From Alphaproteobacteria bacterium (GTDB taxonomy: Bacteria > Pseudomonadota > Alphaproteobacteria > Rickettsiales > UBA6187), in contig JAJRPW010000109.1 in NCBI GenBank assembly GCA_024280585.1, positions 1 through 30,793 of the forward strand: a stretch of DNA of 30,793 nucleotides, written 5' to 3'. A program made the translations under genes and the position numbers. The notes under the pieces are model-generated. The model was given only the letters and a program-made list of their open reading frames with translations, made no database searches and was not told the origin of the DNA. Below are positions 9,030-16,530 of this stretch, piece after piece; the stretch's first letter is position 1; each line of letters starts with the position of its first letter.

Positions 9030-9374
9030 ATGGCCGGAAAAAAGAGTCTAACGCAACAACATATGAAAAGCCTTGAAGAAAATAGACTTTTCATAACTAA
9101 CCTTATAAATCAGCTAGATAAGGTACTAAATAAAAATGAGTATGACGAAAATGAGTCAATTGAATGGAAGTATATCTGGGGAGAAAAAGAAAATGTGGTA
9201 TCATCCCTAAATAAATTAACAGGGCTGTTGCTTAAAATTATTACTATTGAACAGCAGCTTAATGAGAAAAGCTCTACTAAAACATTAAGTATAAAGAAAA
9301 AAGGTAGGATTCTTGACTCAACAGACAAAGAAATAATCAGAAGGTACGTAAAAAAATTCGGAAAAGCTTCATAG
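9030..9374 (+). CDS. small coiled-coil protein, possible small terminase-like
   Basis: The start at 9030 is chosen because a G-rich ribosome site directly precedes it and the upstream ATG (8991) sits inside the -10 box. The product is about 114 residues, mostly helical. Its centre (IWGEKENVVSSLNKLTGLLL) and the end LDSTDKEIIRRYVKKF resemble small phage proteins, possibly small terminase subunits, encoded upstream of a large terminase. This is weak pattern recognition. It lies just after the first regulatory module, so it is probably part of the phage-like transcript. Confidence 0.6.
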   Translation: MAGKKSLTQQHMKSLEENRLFITNLINQLDKVLNKNEYDENESIEWKYIWGEKENVVSSLNKLTGLLLKIITIEQQLNEKSSTKTLSIKKKGRILDSTDKEIIRRYVKKFGKAS

Positions 9375-9416
9375 TGTTTTCCAAATTACAACAGAACCTA
9401 TAAAAGAAGTAAAATC

Positions 9417-9440
9417 AAAGCTTGTTAAAAGCTTTTTCTT
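9417..9440 (+). terminator. possible rho-independent terminator
   Basis: AAAGCTT pairs with AAGCTTT across a 5-nt loop, followed by a short T-rich tail. It lies downstream of the 9030 gene. The stem is AT-rich and the T-run short, so efficiency is doubtful. Confidence 0.4.
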
Positions 9441-9482
9441 AATCTAGAGTGAAGCTCAATCTCGTTAGGTAAGTGAGGATAT

Positions 9483-10070
9483 ATGGAACCAGAAAGACAA
9501 GCAGAAAAACCGCCGGAAAATCAACAAGCTACGCCCCGGCAACCGAAGCAATCGGCTCCTGTGCAACAAGAAAAAACAGTCTATCTAGGCGGCCCATCAC
9601 AAGTCATAAATTACAATACATTTATAGTTTGTGCAATACTGTTTGTAATAGTATTGTCTGCTCCGGCCATCTATAAGACCTTCCTTGCCGCACAATATTC
9701 AGAATTTAAAATGTATTATATGCTGGCCTCAAAAATATTGTTTTTTGTGCCGATAATTTGGGCTTTTTCAGTCTGGATCAAAGTTAAAATGCATAAATAC
9801 ACGATCACTACCGAACGACTAACGGAAGAAGTTGGAGTTCTATCAAAAAATACAGACGTTTTGGAGCTGTATAGAGTAAAGGATATAACTTTCAATGAAC
9901 CATTCGCACTGCGAATGTTTAGCTGTGGCAATATTATTTTAGATACATCAGATAAATCAACACCACTGGTAGTGCTGCACGCAATCAAAAGTCCAAAAGC
10001 AGTAATCGATATCCTAAGACAAAATGTAGAAATAATGAGGACTAAGAAAGGAGTGCGCGAAATCGACTAG
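9483..10070 (+). CDS. membrane protein with bacterial PH (bPH2) domain
   Basis: A 195-residue protein with a Pro/Gln-rich cytoplasmic N-terminus (1-35), two membrane segments (about 45-67 and 83-100), and a C-terminal bPH2/DUF304 domain: HKYTITTERLTEEVGVLSKN, then LELYRVKDI, then CGNIILDTSDKSTPLVVLHA. The family is membrane-associated with poorly known function, sometimes tied to stress or membrane fusion. The ribosome site GTGAGGATAT precedes the ATG. It is unusual cargo just upstream of a terminase. The gene ends where the palindrome array begins. Confidence 0.85.
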   Translation: MEPERQAEKPPENQQATPRQPKQSAPVQQEKTVYLGGPSQVINYNTFIVCAILFVIVLSAPAIYKTFLAAQYSEFKMYYMLASKILFFVPIIWAFSVWIKVKMHKYTITTERLTEEVGVLSKNTDVLELYRVKDITFNEPFALRMFSCGNIILDTSDKSTPLVVLHAIKSPKAVIDILRQNVEIMRTKKGVREID

Positions 10071-10192
10071 GTTACATTTTAATATAGCTATTACGTTGTT
10101 GTCCGTCGGTCTCGTAAAATTCACGTACTTAAGTGTACGTTAAAATTTTATTCGCCTCGGACGCCTAGTACTAACTATATTAAAAGGTAACC
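10070..10192. repeat. large palindromic element, copy 1 of tandem array
   Basis: The arms GGTTACATTTTAATATAG and CTATATTAAAAGGTAACC are complementary with one mismatch. They enclose a centre with CGTACTTAAGTGTACG. The 10070 boundary overlaps the stop region of the bPH2 gene. Confidence 0.85.
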
Positions 10193-10197
10193 TTGGC

Positions 10198-10314
10198 GGG
10201 TTGGTATAGCTATTACGTTGTTGTCCGTCGGTCTCGTAAAATTCACGTACTTAAGTGTACGTTAAAATTTTACTTGCCTCGGACGCCTAGTACTAACTAT
10301 ATTAAAATGCAACC
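10198..10314. repeat. large palindromic element, copy 2 of tandem array
   Basis: Nearly identical to copy 1, offset by 122 bp, with the same TATAGCTATTACGTTG left side and CTATATTAAAATGCAACC right side. Confidence 0.85.
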
Positions 10315-10320
10315 TTGGTG

Positions 10321-10363
10321 AGTTAATATAGCTATTACGTTGTTGTCCGTCGGTCTCGTAAAA
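10321..10363. repeat. truncated third copy of the palindromic element
   Basis: The left half of the 122-bp unit repeats up to GGTCTCGTAAAA and then breaks into unrelated sequence upstream of the pseudopilin gene. The right arm is missing. Confidence 0.8.
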
Positions 10364-10421
10364 GTTTAGGGTCAGTGTTAGAAGGATGGTGCTTGTCACC
10401 TCCCTGAGAAAGGATTAAAAA

Positions 10422-11165
10422 ATGAATAAACAAAGCGGATTTTCATTAGTAGAATTGGCGATATCGTTGGTTATCGCAGGGCTGATTATCGGCGCGATAA
10501 CAAGTGGAATGCATCTAATGGATAATGCGCGTTTGACCAAAGTCATTTCGGAAATATCTGGCTATAAGGAAGCAGTTGAGGATTTTAGGCTGAAATATGA
10601 TGCATGGCCGGGCGACATGGATAATGCAACCAGCTTTTGGGGTGCTTATAATGCGGGGACTAACCCAAAGGGCGTTAGCGATGGTGATGGTAATGAACAA
10701 ATAGGCGCATGGCCCGAACGCTATCAAGCCTGGAAACATTTATCTCGGGCAAATATGATCGATGGCTATTATACCGGGCTTGATGCAGGAACGCCTAATA
10801 TAACAAAAGGGGTTAATTCGCCGGCAAGCGGGGCAAATAAAAGAGGTAATTATATTCTGGTTTATGCAAGTGATTTCTTTGATGCATATGGAAATACGCT
10901 GGCCTATGTTAATTCAAATACAGTTACTGACTGGGAAGGGGTTTTGACTCCGCAAGACGCGCATATCATTGATACAAAAATTGATGATGGGGCCTCAGGA
11001 ACCGGAAGTGCTTCAACCGGTGACGTGGTGGCTCTTCGGGGCGGCTCGGTAGCGGGGGATAATACCAAATGCGTAAATCCCAATTATACAGGAAGCGGCG
11101 GGGTTTATCTGCTGACGGATAATACGGTTTCCTGCCGTATGTTTATTTTCCTTGATAAAGAATAG
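10422..11165 (+). CDS. type IV pilin/pseudopilin-like protein
   Basis: The N-terminus is a class III signal: a short basic leader ending QSG, then FSLVELAISLVIAGLIIGAI, with cleavage expected at G6/F7 and E11 at position +5 of the mature protein. The rest is a globular domain (about 35-247) with YKEAVEDFRLKYDAWPGDM, a layout found in alphaproteobacterial pseudopilins. It would be processed by a prepilin peptidase not seen here. No other pilus or secretion gene adjoins it, so it is an orphan between palindromes and terminase. The stop TAG (11163-11165) is formed by the first bases of the next palindromic element, so the C-terminus may have been set by that insertion. Confidence 0.8.
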   Translation: MNKQSGFSLVELAISLVIAGLIIGAITSGMHLMDNARLTKVISEISGYKEAVEDFRLKYDAWPGDMDNATSFWGAYNAGTNPKGVSDGDGNEQIGAWPERYQAWKHLSRANMIDGYYTGLDAGTPNITKGVNSPASGANKRGNYILVYASDFFDAYGNTLAYVNSNTVTDWEGVLTPQDAHIIDTKIDDGASGTGSASTGDVVALRGGSVAGDNTKCVNPNYTGSGGVYLLTDNTVSCRMFIFLDKE

Positions 11166-11306
11166 ACCTCCACCGAAACTCGATTTGGCTGGTGATTTCG
11201 TCGTTGTCGGAACCTAAAAAATGCTCACGTACTTAAGTACGCTCCGCCTTTTTAGAACCCGACGCCTATAAATCCCTCGGCCAAATCGAGTTTTGGTGGA
11301 GGTCTA
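11163..11306. repeat. large palindromic element (TAGACCTCC family)
   Basis: The arms TAGACCTCCACCGAAACTCG and CGAGTTTTGGTGGAGGTCTA are complementary with one mismatch. The core has CTCACGTACTTAAGTACGC. The left end supplies the stop codon of the pseudopilin gene. Confidence 0.9.
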
Positions 11307-11390
11307 ATAGAAGTATAAGAGATTCATCCATTCTGGTGGTGGCTGGTGGTGCTTGCGTAATAAATTTGCTGCAATAACAAGGAGGACATC

Positions 11391-12794
11391 ATGAAAAAAG
11401 ATGATGAATCCATGTTCTGCGCGCTAATCAGGGATAATCTGGAAAGTTTTATCGCCCGAACGTTCGCAACGGTAAATCCCGGCGCCGAATATCTGGATAA
11501 CTGGCATATTGACCTGATTGCTTCAAAATTGGAGGATGTTACGGCTGGCAAGATAAAGCGGCTGATTATCAATGTGCCACCTCGATATTTGAAATCGGTT
11601 TGTGTAAGCGTGGCATGGCCGGCATGGCTGTTGGGAAATAATCCGGCAAGACGAATTATGGTGGCAAGCTACAGCCAGATTTTGAGTTTGAAACACTCGC
11701 TGGATACAAGGCTGGTAATGGAATCTGACTGGTATAGAGCGCTTTTCGAGGAGACGAGAATTGTCGGAGATCAGAATGAAAAGTTTAAATTTGTTACAAC
11801 AGAGCGGGGATTTCGATTTGCAACATCCGTGGGCGGAACAGCAACAGGTGAGGGCGGAGACTTCCTGATCGTTGATGATGCGCATAACCCGCTTCAGGCG
11901 GCAAGTGATGTGCAAAGGCAGGCCGCGCTGGACTGGTTCGACCAGACATTTATGAGTCGTCTGAATGATAAGAAAAATGGCGCGGTGGTGGTGGTTATGC
12001 AACGACTTCATGTAAATGATTTAACGGGGCATCTGCTGGAAAAAGGCGGCTGGGAGCATTTGTGCTTGCCGATAGTTTCGGACGGGAAATTGTTGCATGA
12101 AGAACGGGAAGGGCAGGCAGAAATCGAACAGGTGAAACTGGATTTGGGTAGTTATGCATTCGCCGCGCAATATATGCAAAATCCAGTGGCACAAGAAGGG
12201 GGCATGGTTGAACTGGAGTGGTTTGGGAGGTTTGATTTAGAAGTGGATTTTAGTTTTAACCCCTCACCCCAATCCTCTCCCCAAACAGGGAGAGGGAATA
12301 ATATGGATAAGATAATACAAAGCTGGGACACGGCAATTAAGGCGGGAAAGGCTAATGATTATAGCGTTTGTACAACATGGAAGGAGGCGGAGGATGGTTA
12401 CTATTTACTGGATGTTTTGCAGAAAAAAATGGAATATCCAGCGCTAAAAAAAGCAGTGATTAGGTTGGCAGATGAGTTCGAGCCGGAGGTGATATTGGTG
12501 GAGGATAAGGCCAGCGGGCAGTCGTTGTTACAGGATTTAAGGCGGGAAACCAAATTGCCGCTAATTGCAATAAACCCGACGCAAGATAAGGCTTCACGCT
12601 TCGCGGCGGTGACGGCTCTAATTGAGGCGGGCAAGGTGTTTTTACCAAAAAGAGCGAGTTGGCTAGGGGATTATGAAGCACAAATGCTGGGATTTCCAAA
12701 TAGCGCACATGATGATATGGTCGATTCAACCAGCCAGTTTTTAAATTGGGTTAGGAATAAGAAAAAATATTCACCACAGATGCGGCGGATATAA
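11391..12794 (+). CDS. phage terminase large subunit
   Basis: A 467-residue packaging motor with N-terminal ATPase and C-terminal nuclease. ATPase motifs are the Walker A-type VPPRYLKS (62-69, the LKS variant common in this subfamily), Walker B with FLIVDDAHN (158-166) and the coupling segment VVVMQRLH (200-207). Nuclease acidic residues are visible in QSWDTAIKAG (310-319), VILVEDKASG and AHDDMVDST. An AAGGAGG ribosome site precedes the ATG. Between the domains, residues about 290-304 (NPSPQSSPQTGRGNN) are encoded by a short palindromic repeat that also occurs between genes here. This terminase heads the packaging/head/tail module. Confidence 0.95.
   Translation: MKKDDESMFCALIRDNLESFIARTFATVNPGAEYLDNWHIDLIASKLEDVTAGKIKRLIINVPPRYLKSVCVSVAWPAWLLGNNPARRIMVASYSQILSLKHSLDTRLVMESDWYRALFEETRIVGDQNEKFKFVTTERGFRFATSVGGTATGEGGDFLIVDDAHNPLQAASDVQRQAALDWFDQTFMSRLNDKKNGAVVVVMQRLHVNDLTGHLLEKGGWEHLCLPIVSDGKLLHEEREGQAEIEQVKLDLGSYAFAAQYMQNPVAQEGGMVELEWFGRFDLEVDFSFNPSPQSSPQTGRGNNMDKIIQSWDTAIKAGKANDYSVCTTWKEAEDGYYLLDVLQKKMEYPALKKAVIRLADEFEPEVILVEDKASGQSLLQDLRRETKLPLIAINPTQDKASRFAAVTALIEAGKVFLPKRASWLGDYEAQMLGFPNSAHDDMVDSTSQFLNWVRNKKKYSPQMRRI
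12260..12297. repeat. short CCCCTCACCC...GGGAGAGGG palindromic repeat inside the terminase gene
   Basis: It matches intergenic copies at 23254-23291 and 28470-28507. Here it is read in frame, adding a Pro/Ser/Gln linker between the ATPase and nuclease domains. Confidence 0.85.
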
Positions 12795-12803
12795 TTTATT
12801 GAA

Positions 12804-12934
12804 TAGACCTCCTTCATAACTCTACTTCTGCTTCGAACTACTTCGTCACGCCCATGCTCTATACGTACGCTTACGGTTCTCCGCGTGGGAGTTCCTTGTA
12901 TTTCTTTGCATAAGCGAGTTATGAAAGAGGTCTA
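12804..12934. repeat. large palindromic element (TAGACCTC family)
   Basis: The outer arms TAGACCTCCTTCATAACTC and GAGTTATGAAAGAGGTCTA pair. The outermost bases match the 11163 element but the inner arm sequence differs. The right end encodes the last residues and stop of the reverse-strand gene at 12919. Confidence 0.85.
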
Positions 12935-13428
12935 ATACCAATAGGGGAGATGTTTTTTTCAGCAAGATCAAGGGCGTCTTCAAATAATTTAGTGGCCCCG
13001 CCTTTACGCCTGGAAACATAAGAAAAATTGGACTCAAGCAAGATAATGAAGTCTTCGGCTATGGCCACCCTGCGTAGCTTTAGAGGGATTTTACTGTGAC
13101 ATGTTTTTAATCTACTAGCTATAATAGCCCGCAGACTTTCACGCATGTTTTTGGGGCATAATATTGCTTTGCCGTTCTTTGGCGCGGTAAGAGTTTCAAG
13201 CGCATCAAAGATGTCCTCAATGGTAATTTCCGAAGTGTTGCCGCCTAATTCAAGCGATATATCGCTACAAAATAAATCCTTCACCTGGCAGATTTGCTCT
13301 TTTATCCTGCCACCAAGGTCTAAATTATTCAGCGGGAAAACATTTTTAGCCCCAGCTCTTTTATGAGCAATTCGATTACGTAAAGAACTAATTTTATCCT
13401 GTAAAGCCATATTTTTACTCGCTTGCAT
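12919..13428 (-). CDS. hypothetical helical protein (169 aa)
   Basis: No family recognised. The protein is largely helical and basic (LQDKISSLRNRIAHKRAG near the start). Its last residues (RPLS) and stop codon lie inside the palindromic element at 12804-12934, so the original C-terminus may have been replaced. An internal ATG at 13410 is an alternative start. A TATAAT box lies upstream on the reverse strand, but no clear -35 partner. It lies between terminase and the Fic-like gene and is transcribed against the structural genes, like the other accessory genes. Confidence 0.6.
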   Translation of the reverse strand: MQASKNMALQDKISSLRNRIAHKRAGAKNVFPLNNLDLGGRIKEQICQVKDLFCSDISLELGGNTSEITIEDIFDALETLTAPKNGKAILCPKNMRESLRAIIASRLKTCHSKIPLKLRRVAIAEDFIILLESNFSYVSRRKGGATKLFEDALDLAEKNISPIGIRPLS

Positions 13429-13529
13429 TATATGTTCCCCACTACTTTATGATTTTTATTATAAGGAATTAATATTACACATTTGTTGCGTGTAAGAAAT
13501 ATTATATCCGTCATTAAAACTACCTGCTC

Positions 13530-13716
13530 TAAATAATTAATATTTTAACATGTTTAAGTATAATACAATAAATTAAAAAATTAAAGTTTTTTTTCATCTA
13601 AAGGTTGCATAGCGATAAAAGCCGCGGTCACCATGGGTTTTCGGAGACAAGTTTTTTTTACCCAAGGGGGTTACATAGGAGTTTTTAGGAGAGTATATTG
13701 GTAATTGTAGGATGCG
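13530..13716 (+). promoter_or_regulatory. regulatory module copy 2 (TTACAT-17-TATATT)
   Basis: TTACAT (13671-13676) and TATATT (13694-13699) are 17 bp apart, followed by GGTAATTGTAGGATG. TTTAAGTATAAT lies upstream near 13550. The parts match 8895-9012 in order, but about 80 extra bases sit between them here. Transcription from this copy would run antisense through the Fic-like gene toward the portal gene. Confidence 0.55.
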
Positions 13717-13734
13717 ATAAGTGGGCGAGGGCAT

Positions 13735-15174
13735 CTATAGCGACATAAATTTGTCATTAGCGCTGTTGGAACGGCCTTTTTTTACAGCATCAGAATGCGT
13801 TTTCGCAAGATCAGCTGTTGATGTAAATAATTTTTTTCTGACAGTAACTGGAGATGGTGAAAGTCTGGGCTCAGGGCTCGGGCTTTTGGATGATGTTTTC
13901 TGCGGAGAAATTGTAAGCCCCCATTTATCACAACTATCACGTAAACCCGACTTTGCTCTAGGACTTGTTATATCCTCGAGGCAACGAGATTGTTTCGTAG
14001 TAGATGGTGATGAACTCGATAATGGTGTATTTTTACCTGGTACAGTAGTAATTGGTTTGCGAAGTCCTTCTATCGTGGTCTTCTTATCCATAGCCGCAAT
14101 TTCAGACCTGCCATTTATTAATAACTGTGCATAATTTGTACTTAGTTTATCTTCAAGAGCTTCTAACATTGAAGGCTTATTAAGCACATTACTTAGTTCT
14201 TCGGCAGTGTGATCGTATGTTCCCGGCATAAAAATAGCGGCAATATCCATAGCATCATGTGATGTGTTATTATGAGCAATTTTATAAGATTTAGATTGTA
14301 AGAAGTTTATCGGATATTCAAAACCATGGATATTACAAAAACTATCCATTAAAACGTCTTTCGTACGCGTATTACCATTGATCGCAGGGTGAACCAGATA
14401 AACCAGCGTGTCATAAACAGCTAAACGAGTGAAAAAAGTCTCTTTTGAAACCCCTTCTTGGTTCAGGGCTTTATCGTCTTTCATAGCATCAAAAACAACT
14501 TGCAGCCTTTCTTCTATACCGAAACTAGCAAATTCAACAGTAGATCTTTTTACGTCAAAATTACGGGTTTTTCCAGCAATTGTGGGGGCAATATTATGAA
14601 ATAGCATGTGATGAATAGCAAAGTAGTTTTCAGCCTGTAAAAGACTGGCCACTCTTTCTTCTTTGCCACCTGTATATTCTTTTAGAATAGCGTTTCTAGC
14701 AGCTTCCATATTAATAATTGATAGTTTTTTCTGGAAATTTTCCGCACTCGCCGGATGCTTACTGCCTGCCGTATCGCGCAAGATATTAGTCCTTCCGCCT
14801 AACTCACTGGGGGAAACGTATTTATCAATATAATGTGGCAGCATTTTACGCTGGCTGGACTGCTCTGTCGTATCAGTCTCTGCCAGATCAATAAGAGTTT
14901 CAAGCTCTTTGTCTTTGATAGCTGGGATTTTTTCGGATAATGTCCATCTTAAAACAGATGAACGCATATCTATAAATGCACGAAATAATTGCTCTTGTCG
15001 CATTTCAGGTGATGGATCTCTTACGTTATAATGTTTGAGGCGATCATCTGACCCTGAAGATGTAGATGTGTCAGTAGATGAAAGATCATACCCTGAATAA
15101 CCATCGTCAGTATCACTAAACGGGCCTGTTTCTACTTCTGCAACTTCTGTATATCCGTCGGTTCCTTTGCTCAT
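13735..15174 (-). CDS. Fic-domain-like protein with degenerate catalytic motif (candidate effector)
   Basis: A 479-residue protein. The N-terminus is Ser/Thr/Asp-rich (1-45). A Fic-like core spans about 180-330: AIHHMLFHNIAPTIAGKTRN (186-205) resembles the Fic IHRxLFxDIYPWAGxxR block, and VHPAINGNTRTKDVLMDSF (261-279) sits where HxFx(D/E)GNGRxxR is expected. The motif His (H262), GN (267-268) and first Arg (R270) are kept. The Phe is Ala/Ile, the acidic Mg-binding residue is Asn266, the second Gly is Thr269 and the last Arg is Asp273. The tail is Ser/Pro-rich (SPSPEPRLSPSP). Fic proteins transfer AMP or related groups to target proteins; the altered residues make the chemistry uncertain. It has its own strong promoter and opposes the phage genes. 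Confidence 0.65.
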   Translation of the reverse strand: MSKGTDGYTEVAEVETGPFSDTDDGYSGYDLSSTDTSTSSGSDDRLKHYNVRDPSPEMRQEQLFRAFIDMRSSVLRWTLSEKIPAIKDKELETLIDLAETDTTEQSSQRKMLPHYIDKYVSPSELGGRTNILRDTAGSKHPASAENFQKKLSIINMEAARNAILKEYTGGKEERVASLLQAENYFAIHHMLFHNIAPTIAGKTRNFDVKRSTVEFASFGIEERLQVVFDAMKDDKALNQEGVSKETFFTRLAVYDTLVYLVHPAINGNTRTKDVLMDSFCNIHGFEYPINFLQSKSYKIAHNNTSHDAMDIAAIFMPGTYDHTAEELSNVLNKPSMLEALEDKLSTNYAQLLINGRSEIAAMDKKTTIEGLRKPITTVPGKNTPLSSSSPSTTKQSRCLEDITSPRAKSGLRDSCDKWGLTISPQKTSSKSPSPEPRLSPSPVTVRKKLFTSTADLAKTHSDAVKKGRSNSANDKFMSL

Positions 15175-15201
15175 AATATTTAACCTTCTTATTTTTGAAG
15201 C

Positions 15202-15230
15202 ATTGTAACAAGAATAGAACGATAAGTCAA
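15202..15230 (-). promoter_or_regulatory. sigma70-type promoter of the Fic-like gene
   Basis: On the reverse strand TTGACT (15230-15225) and TACAAT (15207-15202) are separated by exactly 17 bp. An AGAAGGTT ribosome site follows before the ATG at 15174. Confidence 0.75.
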
Positions 15231-15292
15231 GCCGTATATTAAAAAATTAACCAATAAAACCGGGTTTTTAACAACTAAATTAGGTATTTGCC

Positions 15293-16513
15293 ATGAAAAA
15301 ACATAGAAAAAATAATGCATCTCAAAGGAGTTTGTTCGAATTTTTTTCCAATAAAAAACGACATATAGCAAAAAAATCTCATCCTTTATTTGGTACGGGG
15401 TATCATACTTATGTAAATACTCCAGGAAAACCGGTCTGGAGCGGACGAGAATATAGCAAATTTTCCGATGAAGGCTATATTAAAAATGTGATAGCGCATA
15501 GATGTATTAATATGATTGCATCGGGGGCGGCGTCGGTGCCATGGGCTTTGCATAGGATAGAGGGCGGTTTCAGACAACAGGTGGCGGAACATCCGGTTTT
15601 GAATTTGCTGAATAATCCAAATCCTTGCAGCTCAGGGGCAGAATTTTTTGAAGCGATTTACTCAAATAAGTTAATCAGCGGAAATGGGTATATACAGGCG
15701 ATTAAGCCCGATGGCGAAGTGCCGATGGAGTTATTTGCGCTGCGTCCGGATCGAATTGCGGTAATAGCCGGAAAAGGGTGTGTGCCGGAAGGGTATCGTT
15801 ACACAGTAGGTGAAAAACACCGAGATTTCAGAGTGGATCGCATCACAGGAAAGTCGGATATTTTGCATATAAAAAGCTTCCACCCGCTTGATGATTGGTA
15901 TGGGCTGTCGGCGATTGAAGCCGCGGCTTACTCAATAGATCAGCATAATCAAGCCGGTCAATGGAATCAAGCGCTTTTGCAAAATGGTGCGCGCCCAAGC
16001 GGCGCATTGATAGTTAAAGGTGGAGAAAATGGGGAAGGAGGATTCTTAGATGAAAGCCAATATAATAGAATTAAAGAACAGCTTGATGATACACATAGCG
16101 GACCTGCAAATGCTGGCCGTCCTATTCTGCTAGAAGGCGGTTTGGACTGGAAAGAAATGAGTCTGTCGCCAAAAGATATGGATTTCATCAACTCGAAAAA
16201 CAGCTCGGCGCGGGATATCGCGCTGGCATTTGGGGTGCCACCGCAGTTACTGGGGATTCCAGGCGATAATACCTATAGCAATATGGCTGAAGCGAGATTG
16301 TCACTTTGGGAACAAACGATTATGCCGATGATTAATTCAATGGCAGGGGCGCTGAATGGCTGGCTGGTAGATGATTTCGGAGGAAATTTACGGTTGTCAC
16401 ATAGATTAGACGATATAAGCGCGCTGGCACCAAGACGTGAAGCAGTGTGGAAACGCGTGAAAGATGCGGATTTCTTGAGTGATGAGGAGAAAAGACGGGC
16501 TGTCGGGATTTAG
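15293..16513 (+). CDS. HK97-family phage portal protein
   Basis: A 406-residue portal of the HK97/lambda-like family, forming the dodecameric ring through which DNA enters the capsid. Family features are VIAHRCINMIASGAASVPW near residue 65, AEHPVLNLLNNPNPCSSG, SGNGYIQAI, DILHIKSFHPLDDWYGLS, and the C-terminal SARDIALAFGVPPQLLGIPG. Length is normal. The start has only a weak ribosome site. It is the first forward gene after terminase and is separated from it by two reverse-strand accessory genes, so the usual terminase-portal adjacency has been broken. Confidence 0.95.
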   Translation: MKKHRKNNASQRSLFEFFSNKKRHIAKKSHPLFGTGYHTYVNTPGKPVWSGREYSKFSDEGYIKNVIAHRCINMIASGAASVPWALHRIEGGFRQQVAEHPVLNLLNNPNPCSSGAEFFEAIYSNKLISGNGYIQAIKPDGEVPMELFALRPDRIAVIAGKGCVPEGYRYTVGEKHRDFRVDRITGKSDILHIKSFHPLDDWYGLSAIEAAAYSIDQHNQAGQWNQALLQNGARPSGALIVKGGENGEGGFLDESQYNRIKEQLDDTHSGPANAGRPILLEGGLDWKEMSLSPKDMDFINSKNSSARDIALAFGVPPQLLGIPGDNTYSNMAEARLSLWEQTIMPMINSMAGALNGWLVDDFGGNLRLSHRLDDISALAPRREAVWKRVKDADFLSDEEKRRAVGI

Positions 16514-16530
16514 ATTGAATTTATAAAACA

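Noticed and set aside
10070..10363. CRISPR array
   Set aside because: The repeat units are 122 bp, nearly identical throughout and self-palindromic, without unique spacers.
13721..14134. Forward ORF of 137 codons just after regulatory module copy 2
   Set aside because: It is antisense to the Ser/Pro-rich end of the Fic-like gene, has a poor ribosome site and no recognisable family. It is most likely a shadow frame.
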